Assembly (NCBI GenBank): GCA_043816955.1
Contig: JBDRHL010000167.1
Location: 1-29,129 of the forward strand
DNA from: JBDRHL01 sp043816955
Lineage (GTDB): Bacteria; Planctomycetota; Phycisphaerae; Sedimentisphaerales; CAYZTY01
Length of the DNA: 29,129 bases
Reading direction: 5' to 3'
Part shown: one piece after another, positions 16,306 to 25,316 of the stretch
Layout: every line of letters starts with the position of its first letter
Position numbering within the stretch: position 1 is the first letter of the stretch
Translations under genes and position numbers: made by a program
The notes under the pieces: model-generated
Databases searched by the model: none
What the model was told of the DNA's origin: nothing
The model's input: the letters and a program-made list of their open reading frames with translations, nothing else

Positions 16306-19300
16306 TCAATGGTTTACATTTGTCCGATAAGAAAGTATCGGTGTTTTTAGCAGGCCGCACGGGACAAGGTGATATTCATCCTGCCAGTACTCGCCTTCGG
16401 TAACAAATTCTCCACGTCCTGTCCAGCCGGGCTTTGGACCTTCGCCAACAATATGTAAAGGTCCGAATGAATTTCTCCTGTGCGAGAACACCTCAACAGT
16501 AAGTTTGTTCGGACCGTTATTCAGAGCATCGGTAATATCCACTTCATACGGCGGCCAGCACAGGGTCTTTATGGGTTTGTCATTCATTGAAATGCAAACA
16601 CAGGTTCCTGCGAATTCAGGCAGTTCGAGAAATACACGGCTATTTTCAGACAGCTCTTTTGAAATGAAAGTTTCATAACGAACTGCACCTGAATAAAACG
16701 GCAGGGACTGCTTTACCCAGCCCCCTACACGTAGTCTGGCCGGTAATTCAGTAATCGTTGGTTTGTTATCCACTAATTCGACACCAAAATCACCAAGCAG
16801 AAAAATCATTTCAAGCCCGTCAGCCTCTGTATAGTCAATCGCAAGGCCGAGAGTGTTAGTACCCTTTTTCAATTCAGACATTTCCAGTGGGATGCGTTTG
16901 ATTACCTTATCGGTCCACCAGTCTGTATGTCCATCCGTATTTACCGGCGAACCGTTCAGATTAATTACAAATCGCTCAGGCTGTTCGATAGCTAAATCAA
17001 TCGGCGAATCGGGGATTTCTGCGATATCAAATTCAAAAAGCAGTTCAACATGACACGATTCAGACTGCGGTTTTTCTTCACGGGCCCATGGCTGAATCGC
17101 CACCGCATCACGACGAGGCACATTAAGTATATCCCGCACTTTATGGTCTATTCGCAATATCTCTATAGGACCTTCCCACGAATTATTGTCTATTCTGTAC
17201 CTTGGTGTATCGAGCACTACGACATTAGGCTCAGTAAGCGAATACTCCCAGGACTCATGAAGTTTCTCTTTGCGGAGGGTAGTTAATATCGGCCTTGTTG
17301 ATAATTTTTCAGAGGCCCTGGATGGGAGGTAAAAAAGTCCGCTGCCCGAAGGCTCAAAGCTGGTTTTGATTATTGTATTTTCGCCATCTTGCTTAAAGTC
17401 TGCGAGATATATCTTCCCTGCTGCAGCATCCCATTCTTCCGGCGATGAGCAGGTATATCGAATGTTAATTTCAACATCCTGATATTGATTCTTACGGTCT
17501 GTATTGCAGAGAAAAAGATACCTGTTGTGTTGTTTATCCTCTCTCAACATGTAAAGGATGCTCGGCAGAGAACCGCTATTCGAGCCTGTGACTGATATTT
17601 TCCTGGTTGAATCGACCGCTTGAATTATTTCCGACCGGTCGAATTTTATTTTAACTGCCTGTTTGGAAAGCTCAAGAGCAGCGGCGCAGGGTTTTGCGTC
17701 GACATATTCAGGAACATGGCCGGTAAATACAACTTTTCCGCCTGCCTCGACAAATTTCTCTACAGCCGCTAATGTTGTCCCTCGAACCGTCAACATCGAC
17801 GGAAAAAGAACTGTATCATAAGCAGCTTTACCCACGACAAATTCCGTTTTCCCATTTTTCTTGCGAACCGAAGCCAGCCTGGAAAGCATCTCCTCATCGC
17901 CATAATCAAAATCTATCTGCGATTGCAGCAGCCACTCGCTAAGGTCCATCATCTGAGTATCAAGTACCTTATATTCCCCGCTGTCGCGCCAATTCCTTTT
18001 TATTACCTGCCACATGCTTTCCAGGGGATGTATCACCAGCAGCCGACGTACAGGCGAGCCTTTGGTCATAAGAACGTTCACGCGCGCAAAATAATCTTCG
18101 ACATCGTTGTATTTGGTCCACCAAGGCGATTGATAACATATGGAAGCTGGATAATCACGTTTCGCCTTGTCAGCCATAGTATACCATGACATCACACTTC
18201 GCAGATTTACACCCAGTGCCGTCTGCCAATCCCCCACCGCTTTGTTTCCTTCAAACGAAAAATCCCATCCCGTACAGCCGTAAAGTTCAGAGAGCATCCA
18301 GTCTTTGCCGCACTGGTTCAGCACTGAAGCACACTGCTTGGGCGTATCATACTCTGCCCTGTATTTGGTTACTGTGTGCCGGTCAGTCAGGCAGTCTATG
18401 CCCGGGGCCTGCATGTGTTCATAGAATCTCATAGCAGAGCCTACCGTGGAGGCCTGGGCACTTATGGGTGTTTCATGAAGTATGTGCCCCGTATACATGA
18501 TTCCGTTTTTGCCGCACCACTGTCCAATCTGCCGGGCATAAGCATCAACAAAAAGAAACGCCTTGCAGTCGTGGTAGTGATGCCTTACCGGGTTGATTTC
18601 CTGACCATCAATATCAAAGATTACTTCAGGAAGTTTCTCCAGGATATCATAGCCATATCTTTTCTGAAAAATCTCAGGCAAAGCCGACGTCCAGGGTATT
18701 TGAACGGCATTACGATTATCCGACTTTTTGAAGTGCCAAAAACCAAGAGGCTCACAGGTTGATTCGTGGTAAGGCTCATCAGTGAAAATCCCCTTGATGA
18801 CATTTCCGAACAAAGAACCAAACCGCTTTTTATATTGCTCGTGTGTTACAGTAATGTATTGTTTGACCGCATCATATGAAAGGGTATCAAGGTAGGTCTG
18901 TCCATTGAACTGACTGGATTTAGCAACCTCAACCACACGAAAAACCAGCACAGATTTATCATCTGATCCGCCTGCTGCCTTTTGGTCCGGCAGAATTCTT
19001 TTCACTTCCGCAGCGTTTTTGCCATCGATTTTCGCGGTGAAGGCACAGAGAATATCATCAGCCCAGCGGAACTCTTCTGGACTAATTATGTCAAGCTGCA
19101 ACCGTCTCTGGCGAAACCGCGGGTCTTTGGTAACAATACCGCCTGCCGCTCCTGAAGGCCAGCGGTCTTCGTCGCTCAGCCAGAACTCTATATCGTTTTT
19201 TTCAGCCTCATCACAGCAGGCCTCGATAACATCAAACCATTCATCAGTGAGATATGGAATTGCCAGGCCTACACCTACAAACATCTGAAAACCGCCAAAA

Positions 19301-19431
19301 CCCCTTTGCCTGCACATCCGAATCTGCCTGCGAAGTTCTTCTTTATCGACATTGCTGTTCCACATCGAAAAAAGTTTGCCTCTGTACTGATTGGATGGAT
19401 TTAGGAATTGCTGATACAACTGCTCATTCAT
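16306..19431 (-). CDS. large cytosolic glycoside hydrolase, GH106/GH2-like architecture
   Basis: 1041 residues without a signal peptide. The N-terminal half resembles the barrel of GH106-type rhamnosidase relatives: RGKLFSMWNSNVDKEELRRQ, then GFGGFQMF, PYLTDEWFDVIEACCDEAEK and the motif SDEDRWPSGAAGG at 86-98. Glu219 in GIFTDEPYHES and Glu382 in MLSELYGCTGWDFSFEG are candidate catalytic acids. Residues about 465-610 form a glutamine-amidotransferase-like domain as in beta-galactosidase trimerisation domains (VRRLLVIHPLESMWQVIKRN, FVEAGGKVVFTGHVPEYV). The C-terminal third contains jelly-roll modules (FAGTCVCISMNDKPIKTL then ITDALNNGPNKLTVEVFSHR). Substrate is not readable; rhamnose-like deoxysugar linkages are one guess. 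AGGA lies nine bases before the ATG; it follows the URO-D-like gene by 15 bases. Confidence 0.75.
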   Translation of the reverse strand: MNEQLYQQFLNPSNQYRGKLFSMWNSNVDKEELRRQIRMCRQRGFGGFQMFVGVGLAIPYLTDEWFDVIEACCDEAEKNDIEFWLSDEDRWPSGAAGGIVTKDPRFRQRRLQLDIISPEEFRWADDILCAFTAKIDGKNAAEVKRILPDQKAAGGSDDKSVLVFRVVEVAKSSQFNGQTYLDTLSYDAVKQYITVTHEQYKKRFGSLFGNVIKGIFTDEPYHESTCEPLGFWHFKKSDNRNAVQIPWTSALPEIFQKRYGYDILEKLPEVIFDIDGQEINPVRHHYHDCKAFLFVDAYARQIGQWCGKNGIMYTGHILHETPISAQASTVGSAMRFYEHMQAPGIDCLTDRHTVTKYRAEYDTPKQCASVLNQCGKDWMLSELYGCTGWDFSFEGNKAVGDWQTALGVNLRSVMSWYTMADKAKRDYPASICYQSPWWTKYNDVEDYFARVNVLMTKGSPVRRLLVIHPLESMWQVIKRNWRDSGEYKVLDTQMMDLSEWLLQSQIDFDYGDEEMLSRLASVRKKNGKTEFVVGKAAYDTVLFPSMLTVRGTTLAAVEKFVEAGGKVVFTGHVPEYVDAKPCAAALELSKQAVKIKFDRSEIIQAVDSTRKISVTGSNSGSLPSILYMLREDKQHNRYLFLCNTDRKNQYQDVEINIRYTCSSPEEWDAAAGKIYLADFKQDGENTIIKTSFEPSGSGLFYLPSRASEKLSTRPILTTLRKEKLHESWEYSLTEPNVVVLDTPRYRIDNNSWEGPIEILRIDHKVRDILNVPRRDAVAIQPWAREEKPQSESCHVELLFEFDIAEIPDSPIDLAIEQPERFVINLNGSPVNTDGHTDWWTDKVIKRIPLEMSELKKGTNTLGLAIDYTEADGLEMIFLLGDFGVELVDNKPTITELPARLRVGGWVKQSLPFYSGAVRYETFISKELSENSRVFLELPEFAGTCVCISMNDKPIKTLCWPPYEVDITDALNNGPNKLTVEVFSHRRNSFGPLHIVGEGPKPGWTGRGEFVTEGEYWQDEYHLVPCGLLKTPILSYRTNVNH

Positions 19432-19446
19432 AATTGACCGTTCCTG

Positions 19447-20586
19447 TTAATAAACTCCATATTCGTGAATCGCATCAAAGAACGCGACTAAATTCTCACC
19501 CGGTATGTCATTGGATAGACTGTGCGAACTGGCACAAATGTATCCATAGCCAGGTTTCAACATCTCCATGTGTTTTTTAACGTCTGCTTCGACATCTTCG
19601 GCTTTGCCACGAGCCAGCGGAAACCCCACATCTATATTACCCAGTAATGCCAGGTTCTTGCCATATCTTTTTTTAACAAATTCTATATCCATTCCATAAG
19701 GCTCAATTGGATTAAGGCAGCTCACACCCATTTCAATTAAGTCATCTATCATCTCCAGAATATTTCCATCGCTGTGAAAGCATACAGGCCTGCCCGAATT
19801 AACCACAGGTTCAATAATCTTTTTGTATCTGTGCAGCCATAGTTTTCTAAATTTATCCGGATCTATCAATAAACCCGATTTGTAAGCGAAGTCATCTGCG
19901 AATTGTATAAGGTCAACACCTTCTTTGAGTAAAAAGTCCACAGTATTTACCCAGAACTCAACCCCTGCATCCAGCAGCTCTTCGATCAATTGGTAGTCGT
20001 CATACAACAGCAGTGAAAAATCTTCTATACCAAAAAGATGCTCATAGATTTGTTCGATTAAAGCACCGCAAGAGACCATTACAGCGATATTTTCTTTCGC
20101 GGCCTCTTTTTTGTACTCCCTTATATAAGGTCCCAGCCAGCTTTCAAACCAAGCCATATTCTCTGTTGGCAGAATCAGATTTTTTTTAATGTCATCTCTG
20201 TTTTTGAATTTTCTGCCTTTTGCTAAAATCAAATTGCCTTGTTCGTCAGTTGTAAAAAACGGGGCATTCCATGATCCGATAGCAATTGCGTCCTGACCAA
20301 TTGCTTTGCACAGTTCAATATAGTCGGCGGCATGAACAGGTCGAAATTCTTCATTCGGAATTTTAGCGGCCTTGCGAGTTTTTCGTGTTTTCTCCAAAGA
20401 TTCGCTACCGGACTTAATAAACCCAATCGCACTGCTGCCTATATGTCTTCCCAATATTTTTTCAACAAGTTTATCCGCTATTAAAATTTCAAAGTTAGGC
20501 ACCCTGTCGACAGGCTCGCCCTTCAGGGCGTTTATCAGCCTGTTCTTGTCAGGCTTACCTGAATATTCCTTAAACCCCAATTTCAT
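19447..20586 (-). CDS. URO-D family protein 3, within the carbohydrate locus
   Basis: 379 residues. Family features: NRLINALKGEPVDRVPNFEI near the start, IQFADDFAYKSGLLIDPDKF at about 227-246, GRPVCFHSDGNILEMIDDLI with His271 and Asp273, then LALLGNIDVGFPLARG and ICASSHSLSNDIPGENLVAF with His355. The metal-ligand positions read His-x-Asp instead of the His-x-Cys of corrinoid methyltransferases, so zinc-thiolate methyl transfer is less likely than for proteins 1 and 2. HemE signatures are lacking. Placement directly upstream of a glycosidase and after an isomerase and second glycosidase suggests action on a sugar-derived compound (inference). GAGGAA precedes the ATG at ten bases. Confidence 0.82.
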   Translation of the reverse strand: MKLGFKEYSGKPDKNRLINALKGEPVDRVPNFEILIADKLVEKILGRHIGSSAIGFIKSGSESLEKTRKTRKAAKIPNEEFRPVHAADYIELCKAIGQDAIAIGSWNAPFFTTDEQGNLILAKGRKFKNRDDIKKNLILPTENMAWFESWLGPYIREYKKEAAKENIAVMVSCGALIEQIYEHLFGIEDFSLLLYDDYQLIEELLDAGVEFWVNTVDFLLKEGVDLIQFADDFAYKSGLLIDPDKFRKLWLHRYKKIIEPVVNSGRPVCFHSDGNILEMIDDLIEMGVSCLNPIEPYGMDIEFVKKRYGKNLALLGNIDVGFPLARGKAEDVEADVKKHMEMLKPGYGYICASSHSLSNDIPGENLVAFFDAIHEYGVY

Positions 20587-20719
20587 AATTTATAATTCCT
20601 CGCGGTTTCATACATTGTTATCATCTGCGCAAATGATGAAACATCAACACAAGCAAAATTATCCATAAAGCAAAAGCTGCGGCAAGCTGCAACCGGTCGG
20701 AAAGTCCAGATATTCAGCA

Positions 20720-20743
20720 GCCTTACCTTCTCATTGGTAAGGC
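20720..20743. promoter_or_regulatory. hairpin in the gap upstream of URO-D protein 3
   Basis: GCCTTACC (20720-20727) and GGTAAGGC (20736-20743) form a perfect eight-pair stem with an eight-base loop. On the minus strand it lies between the isomerase remnant and the URO-D gene, with no U-run after it, so it looks like an mRNA processing or stabilising structure, or an operator, rather than a terminator. Confidence 0.35.
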
Positions 20744-20761
20744 ATTCAATCAAATCAATAA

Positions 20762-20827
20762 TGCAATATTTCCAAATATACCTATATTCGGCTTTGAATA
20801 TCCTGACCAAGGCGATCATCTGCTCAC
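20762..20827 (-). pseudogene. remnant of the 3' end of a second isomerase gene
   Basis: Read on the minus strand, the bases just after the six-hairpin glycosidase stop encode REQMIALVRIFKAEYRYIW. The intact isomerase at 22937-24346 ends TEQLKALAKIFKVEYRYI-stop, so about 11 of 17 residues agree, mostly at conserved positions, and the bases stay alike for about ten positions beyond the stop codon (TGAAAAATATTGCA against TGGAAATATTGCA). The stop itself is changed to TGG. Nothing upstream in the same frame resembles the rest of the isomerase. The simplest reading is the tail of a deleted paralogue or of a tandem duplication. Confidence 0.55.
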
Positions 20828-20835
20828 GACAAATT

Positions 20836-22860
20836 TTAAACCGGCCATTTCTCAGCAAAATTAATCGCCGCCTCAAGATTAATTCCGCTTTCCCACGGCC
20901 TGCATCGACACCCTTTCGGTTTACCATCCTCATAATACTCAACCCACGCGCCTGCAAGATCTAGCTGCGTAAGCATTTTTTCATACACATAAGAAGCCAG
21001 CGGATGATTGGTTTCGGTCAGATTATACAGAAGCAAACCATAATCATAGCCTACCGTCATACCGCCTTGCGGCCGGCTTGGTAAACGTCCGGAGGATTGA
21101 TATTCCACGGCTATATCGGATATAGTTTTTGCAATCTCTTTTCGGGGAATTAAGTTTGATCCTATATATAAAGGCATCAAACTTACCGATTTGAGGCTAT
21201 ACCATTTCTGTTCGTATGGCGGTGTATCATCCTTTTCCAAAAATGGGCTGACATAGTGGTTTTTCTCGTTTCTTACCGTCCAGCCAAGGTCCCATTTATT
21301 TGTTACCTCACAAACGCCGTGACGGAATTTTGGCAAATCCGCCAGTTCCGTTCGTGTCGGGTTATTGGCAAAAAGTTTGCCGTCCTTCCAGAAATTAGCG
21401 GGATATTTTTTTCGGGTTTCATCTAAAACCTCCCTGGCTTTGGCAAGTTTCCCATCGGTCCACTTATTGTTGGCCTCGGCCCAGGAAATTAAACGTTCAC
21501 TCGCTGTGATAAAAAGCATTGTTCCCTCCGCGGAGCCGTCATTCAATGTGCTGCGAGGCAGTATCTTGCCCGCGACATACGTTTCATCGCCATTAAACGG
21601 CAGCATTCCGCCTGCGAGGTGCGGAATCTGTACCTGCCAGGCCCATTCGAGCATTGGAAATATTTTGTGCAGAAACATCGCGTCCTTGGTTGCCTTCAAA
21701 TAATCAAAGGCCTGGATTATAATGTACGAAGTAATTTCCACGTCGTCATTTTCTGCCGGGCAAAACATTCCCTTTACGCCGATACCTTCGCAGTTGACGA
21801 ATTTGCCGTTTTCCTGCCAGATATTCCAGTAGTGTTCCAATATGCCTTTTGCTTCCTTATAATATCCAAGGCGAAGCAGACATCTGCTGGTTCCGTATTG
21901 GTCCCTTTTGCCTTCCACGTGGTACCTATGTCCTGCCAGTATGCCTCCGTCATCTCCCTGCTGAGTTTTTATCAGGACAGAAACATCATCTATGGCTTTC
22001 AGTAATTTGTCACGAAGAGGAAGTTTTTCAGGCAGGGTACTTGCAAAATCTTTTCGCCTGCCGGTGAACTCACTCCAGTTATTTCGGGTTCTTTTCAGGG
22101 AATCTTCGTAAGGAGTTGACAATAGTTTTTCTGTGTTTTCGACGCAGTCCGGATAGGTTGTATTGCCGCAGATATAAAGTATGCTTTCGCCCGGTTCAAA
22201 TGTCAGTTCCCATTGCGCGGTTCCGGGCCTTTTTCTGAGTGTCCTGACTTCTCCGCGAACTGCCAGCTCTCTGCGAACTGTCTGCAAATCTTCTCCTCTG
22301 TCCACCCCTTCAACCCATTCTTCTGTTCCAGGTTTTTTTCTGAAAGAGCCATTACCCCGAATTACAAGCTGATAGTAATACTGGAGAATTGTCGGGTTGA
22401 ATACTTGAATTACCTGACCCTGCGGAACATGAATCAGCAGGGCGTCGGAAGCTCCCTTTGCGGAGAGCTGTTTTTTATTTTGTATTACCTTAACGATGCC
22501 TCGCAGGGGTTGGGAAAGCTCGTCCTGCAGGGTCAGAGTAAATGTCAGAGCAGATTTCAATGAGAATCGCCGTATAAAACATGGTGCCTGTGAATCGACG
22601 AAATCAGTGATGGTTCCGATTTTTTTGCCGTTGGTTTTTATTTCATGCTGCCAGATTGCGGTATTTTCCTGCCTGACTGATTCTGCTTCAAGGAGTGATT
22701 CTGATGTCGAAAGTAACCGTATCACTGAAGGGGCACTATAAGGCGGGCCGAATATCTGTATTATATCCGGCCCTTGTTCATAGACACAAAACAGGCTGTT
22801 TCCCAGACAGTGTATGCTTCCGTCGTCTTCCTTTTTGTTGTTCCAGTTTCTGCCTGTCAT
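20836..22860 (-). CDS. six-hairpin (alpha/alpha)6 glycosidase-like protein
   Basis: 674 residues, no signal peptide. Residues about 1-270 look like a beta-sandwich N-domain (IIQIFGPPYSAPSVIRLLST, then VPQGQVIQVFNPTILQYYYQ). Residues about 290-670 form an (alpha/alpha)6 toroid (IKTQQGDDGGILAGHRYHVE, then NDDVEITSYIIIQAFDYLKA, FPMLEWAWQVQIPHLAGGML, LNDGSAEGTMLFITASERLI and GMTVGYDYGLLLYNLTE). That pattern is shared by GH15, GH78 and GH63-like enzymes; I cannot choose the family. Acidic residues in DDVEIT and DGSAEGT are candidate catalysts. It follows the isomerase by 76 bases and should act in the cytosol on an imported glycoside. The ATG at 22860 has AAGAG some distance upstream, a weak ribosome site. 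Confidence 0.7.
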   Translation of the reverse strand: MTGRNWNNKKEDDGSIHCLGNSLFCVYEQGPDIIQIFGPPYSAPSVIRLLSTSESLLEAESVRQENTAIWQHEIKTNGKKIGTITDFVDSQAPCFIRRFSLKSALTFTLTLQDELSQPLRGIVKVIQNKKQLSAKGASDALLIHVPQGQVIQVFNPTILQYYYQLVIRGNGSFRKKPGTEEWVEGVDRGEDLQTVRRELAVRGEVRTLRKRPGTAQWELTFEPGESILYICGNTTYPDCVENTEKLLSTPYEDSLKRTRNNWSEFTGRRKDFASTLPEKLPLRDKLLKAIDDVSVLIKTQQGDDGGILAGHRYHVEGKRDQYGTSRCLLRLGYYKEAKGILEHYWNIWQENGKFVNCEGIGVKGMFCPAENDDVEITSYIIIQAFDYLKATKDAMFLHKIFPMLEWAWQVQIPHLAGGMLPFNGDETYVAGKILPRSTLNDGSAEGTMLFITASERLISWAEANNKWTDGKLAKAREVLDETRKKYPANFWKDGKLFANNPTRTELADLPKFRHGVCEVTNKWDLGWTVRNEKNHYVSPFLEKDDTPPYEQKWYSLKSVSLMPLYIGSNLIPRKEIAKTISDIAVEYQSSGRLPSRPQGGMTVGYDYGLLLYNLTETNHPLASYVYEKMLTQLDLAGAWVEYYEDGKPKGCRCRPWESGINLEAAINFAEKWPV

Positions 22861-22936
22861 ACCAAGAAGCTCTTTTGCCTAATTAATTCTTCTATTTCTA
22901 GCTTTTTACAGGAGTTTTTTGAAGCTGCAATATTTT

Positions 22937-24346
22937 TCAGATATATCTGTATTCGACCTTGAATATTTTTGCTAAAGCCTTAAGCTGTTCAGTCCAGTCG
23001 CCGTAAGCCATACTCAAGTGATGCCCCGCCTGTGCATCTGCAAAATCTTCCAGCCATTCGACGATAGGCCTTTCCAATTTCAGGAAAAAGTTAGGCGCGC
23101 CAAGCGGCGTAGTGGGCCGATCGGTAACAACAGCTCTGGTAACCACCAGCCGCCAATTTCCCTGACGGGTGGGACAAAGCCCCAGAACCGTAACCTGCCC
23201 TTTCGGCATCTGCAACTGCAGACAGGCGCCGCGCCCCTGGCAGCCGTTCCACCAGGGATGCCGGCTCAATTTAACCTGCTTGGGATCATCTTCGAAAAGT
23301 CTCAGATTCATCATTCCGCTATGTCCCATCAAAAAGCAATCGTTGTCAAAATCGTTTGTCCATATCTCCGTAAAAACTCCCCTGCCTCCGGTCAGACTAT
23401 TCAAAATCATGCCGCATACCGCGGTTGGAACATCCCCTTCACAGGTAAAGAAAACACCCTCTTCTGCCAGAATGGAATTACCAATGCATGAGACTACACC
23501 AATTTCCGGGTGCTGAAACATCGACTGGCAATAGACCGTTGCCGCATCGAGATGGAGTTCATCGGCAACATTTTTCATCGCTAATGCAAGCCTGGCAGAA
23601 CGTGTAAATTCCTCACCTTCAAACTTATCTGCCATGCTGTATTTTTTTTGCAGCAGGCTCTGGAGTTTTTCAACCTCTTTCCCATCAACCTCCTTGAATG
23701 CGTCAAGTACCTTTGTGGCAAGAATATGGACTGTATCGACACCAAATGTAACATAAAGATCCGCTGGGTTGTAGCCAAAATCGATCATACCGGGATAAAC
23801 ATGGCCAAAGATTCCTATGCGTGATCCCCAGATCGCCTCAGCGGCCTTGATGGCATCCATAGCAACAGCGAAAGATTTTCTGACACTTGCGTTAGTGTAG
23901 TGGCCGGAAATCAGAAAATAGGGGATCTCCTCACGCCCCAAAACATTTGTCAATCCAGGCACTCCGGTTATGCCGTGCTCCAGCATGAATTTATCGAAGT
24001 CCATATCCGATGGAATTGCAGAAGATGCCTGGGTATTCCACACAATTGCGGGACGAGAAAATTTCTTTAGATCAAGAACAATGTCATCAGGCGTCGAATA
24101 AGTAATCGTCGCCAGAACCATTACATCAACATCTTTTTCCTGAAAAAGCAGCCTGGCCTCATTTGATCTGGCCTGACAATCGATTAAGTTGCCTGTCTGG
24201 TATACAGTACCAAACTGCGATATATATTCTTTCAATCTCCGGGCCAGCTTTTGAGCCTTATCCAGATGCTCAGGAAAAAACTTCCAATAAGAATCATGTG
24301 CCAAGGGCATATAGCCTATCTTGAGTTTGTTATCTGCGCCTGTCAT
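22937..24346 (-). CDS. L-fucose/L-arabinose isomerase family protein
   Basis: 469 residues. The C-terminal half shows the metal-site layout of the FucI/AraA superfamily: Glu303 in FTCEGDVPTAVCGMIL, acidic residues in FTEIWTNDFDND (327-336), His342 in LMGHSGMMN, and the late AGHHLSMAYG histidine pair. The N-terminal half has the expected Rossmann-like folds (VDVMVLATITYSTPDDIVLD). FucI and AraA convert aldoses to ketoses with Mn2+; this member is much shorter than FucI (about 590) and closer to AraA length, but I cannot call the sugar. Some family members are not isomerases. It sits between a PHP protein (41 bases upstream) and a glycosidase. A broken copy of its last codons lies at 20762-20827. 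Confidence 0.8.
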   Translation of the reverse strand: MTGADNKLKIGYMPLAHDSYWKFFPEHLDKAQKLARRLKEYISQFGTVYQTGNLIDCQARSNEARLLFQEKDVDVMVLATITYSTPDDIVLDLKKFSRPAIVWNTQASSAIPSDMDFDKFMLEHGITGVPGLTNVLGREEIPYFLISGHYTNASVRKSFAVAMDAIKAAEAIWGSRIGIFGHVYPGMIDFGYNPADLYVTFGVDTVHILATKVLDAFKEVDGKEVEKLQSLLQKKYSMADKFEGEEFTRSARLALAMKNVADELHLDAATVYCQSMFQHPEIGVVSCIGNSILAEEGVFFTCEGDVPTAVCGMILNSLTGGRGVFTEIWTNDFDNDCFLMGHSGMMNLRLFEDDPKQVKLSRHPWWNGCQGRGACLQLQMPKGQVTVLGLCPTRQGNWRLVVTRAVVTDRPTTPLGAPNFFLKLERPIVEWLEDFADAQAGHHLSMAYGDWTEQLKALAKIFKVEYRYI

Positions 24347-24387
24347 TTTTTCTCTTTTTTCACCAGGTTTCCGGCTCTTATTTAACC

Positions 24388-25173
24388 TTACTTGCCTCCA
24401 ACCATAGGCTCACATCCCGGATGCCAGATACGATCGGCAGTCAGGTTCAATTGCTCTGCAACCAGCCAGGCTTTCTTTATAGTCTCAAGGTATTTAATAT
24501 CATGAGCATCTGAACCCAGCGCAAAGCATGCACCCTCCTCAGCAATGATTGACAAATACTCCACATATTCTTTTACAAACCGCCGGCAATAAGCCGGATT
24601 ATCCAGAAGGGCAGAAGAATTTATCTCGATCGCTGTACCAGTTTCCTTCGCCGCCTGGCCAAGCTGGCGAGCATAACTTTCAGGTACCGGCGGCATCGCC
24701 TCGAACCATGGCCATTCATTTCTGTCAAACTCGCCTTTCGGAAACCAGTACGGATGCACCAGCACATCAACCAACTCATCTCTGCACGTCTTCAAATGAT
24801 GGCGGTGCTGAATATCGACAATCTTTTTCAAATCGTATGAATCCACATATGTACTGTGTATTCCACCAATAGCAAACTGAAAACCATATTCCTCCATAAT
24901 CTCCCGGCTATATGCGAACCTGCCGTCAAAACCATCAAAGTTCAACTCCATTCCGAAGTAAACTTCAATATCCGTTTCAAGCGATTCTATATCTCTTCTG
25001 ATTCTCAAATGCAGCTCGAGCTTATCAAGGGAATTCAAGTGGTCGGCAAATCCAACAGCCTTTATGCCCTGCCTTTCACATTCCCGCACAACGTCAAAAA
25101 CATCCATCGTTTCATTGGCGCACTTAAGATGCTTGGTGTGAACATGAAAATCATATCCGGGTATTTTCGTCAT
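24388..25173 (-). CDS. PHP-domain phosphoesterase (histidinol phosphatase-like)
   Basis: 261 residues. All trinuclear-metal motifs of the PHP domain are visible: His10 and His12 (DFHVHT), His45 (FADHLN), Glu76 (FGMELNF), His106 (GGIHST), His140 (VLVHPYW), and Asp222 with His224 (GSDAHD). The fold hydrolyses phosphomonoesters such as histidinol phosphate; histidine genes are absent here, so a sugar-phosphate role inside the carbohydrate locus is more likely (inference). The ATG at 25173 is chosen because AGGA lies eight bases before it and the PHP motif begins at residue 8; the frame is open to 25221. Its leader contains TCAAAA-CC-TTTTGA (25218-25231), an inverted repeat that could be an operator. 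It lies 143 bases after the symporter stop, so it may also have its own promoter. Confidence 0.8.
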   Translation of the reverse strand: MTKIPGYDFHVHTKHLKCANETMDVFDVVRECERQGIKAVGFADHLNSLDKLELHLRIRRDIESLETDIEVYFGMELNFDGFDGRFAYSREIMEEYGFQFAIGGIHSTYVDSYDLKKIVDIQHRHHLKTCRDELVDVLVHPYWFPKGEFDRNEWPWFEAMPPVPESYARQLGQAAKETGTAIEINSSALLDNPAYCRRFVKEYVEYLSIIAEEGACFALGSDAHDIKYLETIKKAWLVAEQLNLTADRIWHPGCEPMVGGK

Positions 25174-25316
25174 CGTGTTTTTCCTGGGCCTACTCATCAC
25201 CCATGAAGAGCGAAAAGTCAAAACCTTTTGAAGCCAGTATCCTTCAATTCAGTAATTTAGTTTTTGTACACAATTCCAAAATTTAAAAATACTTCAGACT
25301 ATTTCATTTTGTTCTC

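Noticed and set aside
2689..20586. Calling any of the three URO-D-like proteins HemE of heme synthesis
   Set aside because: All lack the N-terminal arginine-rich substrate signature of HemE, and no other heme gene is nearby.
20583..20957. A 124-codon minus-strand reading frame across the gap before URO-D protein 3
   Set aside because: Its first 40 codons overlap the end of the glycosidase gene in another frame and it has no ribosome site. Only the short isomerase-like tail inside it is informative, and that is reported as a remnant.
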